A stretch of 10,223 bases of DNA, taken from Propionibacterium sp. GTDB taxonomy: Bacteria; Actinomycetota; Actinomycetes; Propionibacteriales; Propionibacteriaceae. Shown here piece after piece: positions 6,910 to 10,223 of the stretch. The stretch is from positions 1-10,223 of the forward strand of contig DURG01000021.1 of NCBI GenBank assembly GCA_012837465.1, written 5' to 3'. How positions within the stretch are numbered: position 1 is the stretch's first letter; each line of letters begins with the position of its first letter. A model generated the notes under the pieces. That model was not told where the DNA came from. It did no database searches and saw only the letters and a program-made list of their open reading frames with translations. Both the position numbers and the translations under genes were made by a program.

Positions 6910-7886
6910 CGCCGGGAACTCTCCGTGGCGGCGGCCACTTCCGGATGGGCGGCCAGCATGTCTTCGACCTGCTCCAGCGTGGGCATGGCGGGCGAGGTCT
7001 CCAGCTTCGATGCGACGATCGCACCGGCGGCGGAGGCGAACTGGATCATCCGGGTGAGATCCCAACCGCTGAGCAGCGCGTGGCACACCGCCCCGCCGAA
7101 GGCGTCGCCGGCACCCAGGCCGCAGACGACGTCGATGCTGGTGGCGGGCACGAACGTGCGCTCGGTGCGTGACTTGGCCAGGGTGCCGACGGGCCCCTGC
7201 TTGACGATGGCGATGCCCACACCGCGGTCCAACAGGGCGTCGGCGGCGCGCTCGGGGTCGCTCTCCCCCACTGCGATGCGGCACTCTTCGAGGTTGCCGA
7301 TGGCGACGTCGGCGTGCTCGAGCATGGCCCCGATGTGCGCCGAGGCGGTCAATTCGTCGTCCCAGAAACGCTCGCGGTAATCGAGGTCGAACACGATGGT
7401 GCTCTCCCCCTTCGCGCGGGCCAGGTGCCGGTGGGTCTCACGGGACGGTTCGACGGACAGGCCGCTGGCGGTGAGCCAGATCAGGTCGAAGCGGTCCAGC
7501 TCGGCCGGGAGGTCGTCGGGGCTGAGCTGCAGATCCGGAGTGCTGGGCTGCCGGTAGAAGTACAGCGGGAAGTTGTCCGGCGGGAACACCTCGCAGAACG
7601 TAACCGGGGTGTTGAAGGCGGGGTTGACCACCACGTGCGAGGCGTCGACGCCGCAGCTCTCCAGCTCCTGCACCACGAACCGGCCGAACGGGTCGTCACC
7701 CACGCCCGTCAGGGACGTGACGCCGGGGCGGTAGCGGGCGCACGCGACGGCCACGTTGGTGGCCGAGCCGCCCAGGAACTTGGAGAAGGTCTGCACGTCT
7801 TCCAGCTGGACGCCCACCTGTTGGGGGTACACGTCGACGCTGCACCGGCCCACCACCAGCACGCGGGGAACGCTCGCGTCATCCAC
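6906..7886 (-). CDS. iolC: 5-dehydro-2-deoxygluconokinase
   Basis: A 326-residue PfkB/ribokinase-family sugar kinase that uses ATP to phosphorylate 5-dehydro-2-deoxy-D-gluconate before aldol cleavage. Visible are the N-terminal RVLVVGRCSVDVYP (8-21), the first PfkB signature region GGSATNVAVA to GVGDDPFG (39-68), FDLDYRERFW (166-175) and the anion-hole/catalytic block GLGAGDAFGG (256-265) with catalytic Asp261. There is no C-terminal DUF2090 aldolase domain, unlike the fused proteobacterial form. Start: the GTG at 7886 is chosen because a perfect AAGGAGG (7901-7895) lies 8 nt upstream and the product begins where family members do; the frame is open to an ATG at 7988, but that extension would run through the promoter. 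It is the first gene of the coupled minus-strand set, with its stop overlapping the aldolase ATG. Confidence 0.93.
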   Translation of the reverse strand: MDDASVPRVLVVGRCSVDVYPQQVGVQLEDVQTFSKFLGGSATNVAVACARYRPGVTSLTGVGDDPFGRFVVQELESCGVDASHVVVNPAFNTPVTFCEVFPPDNFPLYFYRQPSTPDLQLSPDDLPAELDRFDLIWLTASGLSVEPSRETHRHLARAKGESTIVFDLDYRERFWDDELTASAHIGAMLEHADVAIGNLEECRIAVGESDPERAADALLDRGVGIAIVKQGPVGTLAKSRTERTFVPATSIDVVCGLGAGDAFGGAVCHALLSGWDLTRMIQFASAAGAIVASKLETSPAMPTLEQVEDMLAAHPEVAAATESSRR

Positions 7887-7894
7887 AGCGATGA

Positions 7895-7901
7895 CCTCCT
7901 T
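7895..7901 (-). promoter_or_regulatory. Ribosome binding site of iolC
   Basis: The minus strand reads AAGGAGG, the full Shine-Dalgarno consensus, with 8 nt to the GTG at 7886. It decides the start, since no ATG lies at a suitable distance. Confidence 0.85.
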
Positions 7902-7913
7902 CGTCGTGGGTTC

Positions 7914-7942
7914 AGTCTGCCTCACGAACCGGGGCGGGTCAA
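7914..7942 (-). promoter_or_regulatory. Putative iolC operon promoter
   Basis: On the minus strand TTGACC (7942-7937) is followed after 17 nt by CAGACT (7919-7914). The -35 is strong and the -10 weak, as is common in actinobacteria and compatible with a need for activation or derepression. The 5' leader would be about 20 nt. The spacing from the upstream operator-like site to the -35 is 5 nt, the same as at the transaldolase promoter. Confidence 0.5.
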
Positions 7943-7947
7943 CTCTT

Positions 7948-7957
7948 TGTTCACACA
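7948..7957 (-). promoter_or_regulatory. Weak candidate operator upstream of iolC
   Basis: The minus strand reads TGTGTGAACA. It shares TGT and AACA with TGTCCTAACA and TGTACTAACA at the other two promoters, differing in the middle three bases. It is 5 nt upstream of the iolC -35, as the transaldolase site is of its own -35. It also sits upstream of the regulator's -10, so it could serve both directions. Sequence match alone would be too weak; the shared position is the main support. Confidence 0.35.
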
Positions 7958-7979
7958 TATATGGCAGGCGTTCAGGGAG

Positions 7980-7985
7980 TATGAT
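7980..7985 (+). promoter_or_regulatory. Possible -10 box of the GntR-type regulator
   Basis: TATGAT is one base from the TATAAT consensus and lies 64 nt before the regulator's ATG. No convincing -35 is seen at 16-18 nt upstream, where the sequence is AT-rich (ATATAT). The assignment is tentative. Confidence 0.35.
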
Positions 7986-8049
7986 CACCTACCAACCACG
8001 GCCATGACGCCGGCGCAGCTGTCAAAGGTGGCCCTGTCCAGGAGTATGC

Positions 8050-8793
8050 ATGAACGAGACCTACATCCCGCAGATCGAGATCGATCGCGACTCACCCATG
8101 CCGCTCTACGAGCAGATCGCCCGGCCCATCGAAAAGGCCATCCTCTCCGGCGAGCTGGCCGCCGGTTCCATGATCGAAGACGAGGTCTCCATGGCCCACC
8201 GGCTCGACGTTGCGCGCCCCACCGCCCGCCGCGCGCTGCAGGAACTGGTGGGCAAGGGCCTGCTGACGCGCCGCCGGGGCGTTGGCACCAGGGTCGCCCC
8301 ACCCCACGTGCACCGCCCCATGAAGCTCTCCTCCCTCAACGACGACCTGGCCGACGCCGGCTTCCAACCTTCCACGAAGGTGCTCACCTACGAGGTGCGC
8401 GAGGCCACTGATCAGGAGGCCGCGGATCTCGGCCTGGCCGCAGGCGACGGCGTGCTCAGCGTCAGCCGACTGCGCTACGCCGACGACCACCCGCTCGCCG
8501 TGCTCACCAACGTGATCCCGCTCGACATCGCCCCCAGTTGGCAGGAACTGGGCGAGCACGGCCTGTACCAGTGCCTGGCCCAGCGGGGCGTGCAGATCGC
8601 CTCCGCCAAGCAACAGATCGGTGCGCGCGGCGCCACCGACGAGGAGGCCGAGACGCTCGGCGAGGATCCGGGAGCGCCCCTGCTGACGATGCACCGCGTG
8701 GGCCACACCGAGGACGGCCGCGCCGTCGAACTGGGCAGCCACGTCTACCGCCCCAGCCTCTACTCCTTCCAGTTCTCGCTGTTCATCTCCTGA
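8050..8793 (+). CDS. GntR/HutC-type transcriptional regulator, probable inositol regulator
   Basis: A 247-residue regulator with an N-terminal winged helix-turn-helix of the GntR family (about 15-85; PLYEQIARPIEKAILSGELAAG, then the recognition region LDVARPTARRALQELVGKGLL and the wing RRRGVGTRV) and a C-terminal UTRA effector-binding domain (about 100-240), which defines the HutC subfamily. Such proteins usually bind a metabolite of the regulated pathway and release DNA. It is divergent from iolC and upstream of the transaldolase/iolG pair, so it is the obvious candidate regulator of this locus; C. glutamicum IolR is also a GntR-type protein. Start: ATG at 8050, with AGGAG (8040-8044) 5 nt upstream. 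The effector is unknown; an inositol-derived keto compound or phosphorylated intermediate would fit. The name IolR is plausible but not proven. Confidence 0.9.
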   Translation: MNETYIPQIEIDRDSPMPLYEQIARPIEKAILSGELAAGSMIEDEVSMAHRLDVARPTARRALQELVGKGLLTRRRGVGTRVAPPHVHRPMKLSSLNDDLADAGFQPSTKVLTYEVREATDQEAADLGLAAGDGVLSVSRLRYADDHPLAVLTNVIPLDIAPSWQELGEHGLYQCLAQRGVQIASAKQQIGARGATDEEAETLGEDPGAPLLTMHRVGHTEDGRAVELGSHVYRPSLYSFQFSLFIS

Positions 8794-8800
8794 CGGCCAA

Positions 8801-8810
8801 TGTCCTAACA
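8801..8810 (+). promoter_or_regulatory. Candidate IolR-like operator at the transaldolase promoter
   Basis: TGTCCTAACA is an exact match to KGWCHTRACA, the C. glutamicum IolR motif as I recall it, and one base from the mmsA site. It is 5 nt upstream of the proposed -35, and both sites lie in an extended AATGTNCTAACA context. It starts 8 nt after the regulator's stop codon. Confidence 0.6.
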
Positions 8811-8815
8811 TTAAC

Positions 8816-8845
8816 TTGACTTGGGACGGACATAAGGGCTACCTT
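8816..8845 (+). promoter_or_regulatory. Putative promoter of the transaldolase-iolG unit
   Basis: TTGACT (8816-8821) and TACCTT (8840-8845) are separated by 18 nt, giving a leader of roughly 50 nt. A fairly strong -35 next to an operator suggests that transaldolase and iolG can be transcribed apart from the regulator gene. Confidence 0.5.
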
Positions 8846-8900
8846 GGCTGTACAAACGGCGACGACGCCGCCCTTCCCGGCACACTCAGGAGCCTGACTG

Positions 8901-9983
8901 ATGACTGACATCTCGTACACCCCCGGCCCGCTGCTGAACGCAGCCCAGCACACCGACACCTGCCTGTGGAACGACTCCTCCGACCTCGAGGAACTGCGCC
9001 AGTCCATCTCGTTCGGCGGCGTGGGCGCTACCTGCAACCCGGTGATCGCCTACACCACCATCTCGAACCACCTCGACGAATGGAAGCCGCGCATCCGTGC
9101 CATCGCCGACGCGCACCCCACCTGGGGCGAGTCCCAGATCGGCTGGCAGGCCGTCAAGGACATGTCGGTCGAGGCCGCCGAACTGCTGCGGGATTCCTTC
9201 ACCAAGTACAAGGGCCGCAACGGCCGCCTCTCGGTGCAGACCGATCCCCGCTTCCACCGCGACGCCAAGGCGCTGGCCGACCAGGCCGTCGAGTTCCATG
9301 AGATGGCCGACAACATCGTCGTGAAGATTCCCGCCACCAAGACGGGCCTCGAGGCCATCGAGGACGCCACGCGCCGCGGCGTCAGCATCAACGTGACCGT
9401 GTCCTTCAGCGTTCCGCAGGCCGTGCGCGCCGCCGAGGCCATAGAGCGCGGGTTGGAACACCGCGAGGCCGAGGGCCACGACGTCTCCGAGATGGGCCCC
9501 GTCGTCACCATCATGGTGGGGCGCCTCGACGACTGGCTGAAGCACGTCGTCGAGCGTGACGGCCTGGACGTCGACCCCGAGGCCCTCGAGTGGGCCGGGG
9601 TGGCCTGCATGAAGAAGGCCTACGGCATCTTCCAGGAGAAGGGCCTGCGCGCCCGCCTGTTGTCGGCGGCGTTCCGCAACGTGAACCACTGGGCCGAGTT
9701 CGTCGGCGGCGACGTCGTGGTCTCGCCCCCGTTCAAGTGGCAGCAGACGATCAACGACTCCGCAGACCTCGACGGCTCACCTCGCATGGACGTGCCCGTG
9801 CCGCAGGAGTACCTGGACGAGTTGATGAAGATCGAGGACTTCCGCCGGGCCTACGATGTGGACGGCATGACGGAGGAGGAGTTCGAGGACTTCGGGCCCA
9901 CGCGCAAGACCCTGCGCCAGTTCCTCCAGGCGGACGCGGACCTGGACTCGTTGGTCCGCGACATCATCGTTCCGGCCCCATGA
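8901..9983 (+). CDS. Transaldolase-family protein of unknown substrate
   Basis: A 360-residue TIM-barrel protein of the transaldolase family. The segment CLWNDSSDLEEL (21-32) matches the strand-1 aspartate region, ATCNP (43-47) is a variant of the ATTNP signature, NIVVKIPATKTG (138-149) carries the probable Schiff-base Lys142, and NVTVSFS (164-170) follows as in transaldolases. Classical enzymes move a dihydroxyacetone unit between sugar phosphates; some relatives are fructose-6-phosphate aldolases or sulfofructose transaldolases. None of these reactions has a set place in inositol breakdown. Start: ATG at 8901 with AGGAG (8888-8892) 8 nt upstream. The iolG-like gene starts 11 nt after the stop, so they form one transcript, and the promoter carries the best operator match in the window. 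A housekeeping transaldolase placed here by chance is possible, but its regulation argues for a pathway role. Confidence 0.88.
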   Translation: MTDISYTPGPLLNAAQHTDTCLWNDSSDLEELRQSISFGGVGATCNPVIAYTTISNHLDEWKPRIRAIADAHPTWGESQIGWQAVKDMSVEAAELLRDSFTKYKGRNGRLSVQTDPRFHRDAKALADQAVEFHEMADNIVVKIPATKTGLEAIEDATRRGVSINVTVSFSVPQAVRAAEAIERGLEHREAEGHDVSEMGPVVTIMVGRLDDWLKHVVERDGLDVDPEALEWAGVACMKKAYGIFQEKGLRARLLSAAFRNVNHWAEFVGGDVVVSPPFKWQQTINDSADLDGSPRMDVPVPQEYLDELMKIEDFRRAYDVDGMTEEEFEDFGPTRKTLRQFLQADADLDSLVRDIIVPAP

Positions 9984-9994
9984 GGAGAGAATCA

Positions 9995-10223
9995 GTGACT
10001 GACAACATGCTCCGCGTCGCCATCATCGGCGCCGGCCGCATCGGCAAGGTGCACGCCCAGGCGATCGCCTCCCACCCTCGGGCCGAACTCGTGGTCGTGT
10101 CCGATCCGTTCGGCACCGCGGCCGAGGACCTCGCCGCCGCCCACGGCGCCCGCGCCGTCAAGGACGCTGAGGCGGTGTTCGCCGATTCGGACGTGGACGC
10201 GGTGATCATCGGCTCCCCCACCC
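9995..10223 (+). CDS. iolG: Gfo/Idh/MocA dehydrogenase, probable inositol 2-dehydrogenase, 5' part
   Basis: Only the first 76 codons are present; the gene runs off the right edge. The visible part is a Rossmann NAD(P)-binding fold: LRVAIIGAGRIGKVHA near the N-terminus with the GAGRIG dinucleotide loop, an acidic residue at the end of strand 2 (VVVSDPF) that favours NAD over NADP, and DVDAVIIGSPT leading into the typical Gfo/Idh/MocA strand 4. In this locus the likely reaction is oxidation of myo-inositol to 2-keto-myo-inositol, the first step, otherwise absent from the window. The GTG at 9995 is preferred over the in-frame ATG at 10007 because AGGAG (9983-9987) is 7 nt upstream of the GTG. 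A paralogue for scyllo- or D-chiro-inositol (IolX/IolW/OxiA-like) cannot be excluded from the N-terminus alone. Confidence 0.82.
   Translation, partial: MTDNMLRVAIIGAGRIGKVHAQAIASHPRAELVVVSDPFGTAAEDLAAAHGARAVKDAEAVFADSDVDAVIIGSPT

Noticed and set aside
5240..7057. A 605-codon open frame on the plus strand opposite iolB, the aldolase and the end of iolC
   Set aside because: It is antisense to conserved genes with catalytic motifs; its translation shows biased Ser/Arg/Pro composition and no recognisable family.
6910..7284. N-terminal extension of the aldolase frame
   Set aside because: It lies wholly within iolC in another frame, is Arg-rich, and the ATG at 6909 overlapping the iolC stop explains the start.
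7937..7957. Possible CRP/GlxR site (TGTGA half) upstream of iolC
   Set aside because: The minus strand has one TGTGA half-site, but no matching TCACA half at the required 6-nt spacing.
7887..7988. N-terminal extension of IolC to an ATG at 7988
   Set aside because: The extension would cover the proposed promoter and has no kinase-family similarity, while the GTG at 7886 has a perfect ribosome binding site at 8 nt.

Overview
The window looks like chromosomal DNA of a high-GC Gram-positive bacterium (Actinomycetota). By eye it is about two-thirds G+C, codon third positions are strongly G/C, and GTG starts, TGA stops and 4-nt gene overlaps are common. Protein content and the GTTGAGCC/GTCGAAA type palindrome suggest Propionibacteriaceae or a relative, but the genus cannot be fixed from the sequence alone.

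The theme is myo-inositol catabolism. From left to right: the 3' end of a TauE/SafE-type membrane transporter (1-468, +); a strong convergent hairpin terminator (about 497-559); then, all on the minus strand, mmsA/iolA (569-2065), an iolE-like TIM-barrel dehydratase (2275-3138), iolD (3273-5156), iolB (5159-6046), a Cgl0159-type aldolase (6043-6909) and iolC (6906-7886). Divergently on the plus strand lie a GntR/HutC-type regulator (8050-8793), a transaldolase-family protein (8901-9983) and the 5' part of an iolG-like inositol dehydrogenase (9995 to the window edge).

Together the genes cover the whole route: IolG oxidises myo-inositol to 2-keto-myo-inositol, IolE dehydrates it, IolD opens the ring, IolB isomerises 5-deoxyglucuronate, IolC phosphorylates the product, the aldolase splits it to DHAP and malonate semialdehyde, and MmsA/IolA turns the latter into acetyl-CoA. 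No inositol transporter is present, so it should lie outside the window.

iolC-aldolase-iolB-iolD are translationally coupled by 4-nt overlaps or near-contact. iolE is set apart from iolD by a nested palindromic element, and mmsA appears to have its own promoter. Three promoters (mmsA, iolC, transaldolase) carry a related TGTNNNNACA site, which I propose as the operator of the GntR-type regulator. The transaldolase-family gene has no assigned step in the known pathway and is the least explained part of the locus. No intergenic stretch exceeds about 210 bases; no RNA genes, insertion sequences or CRISPR arrays were seen.
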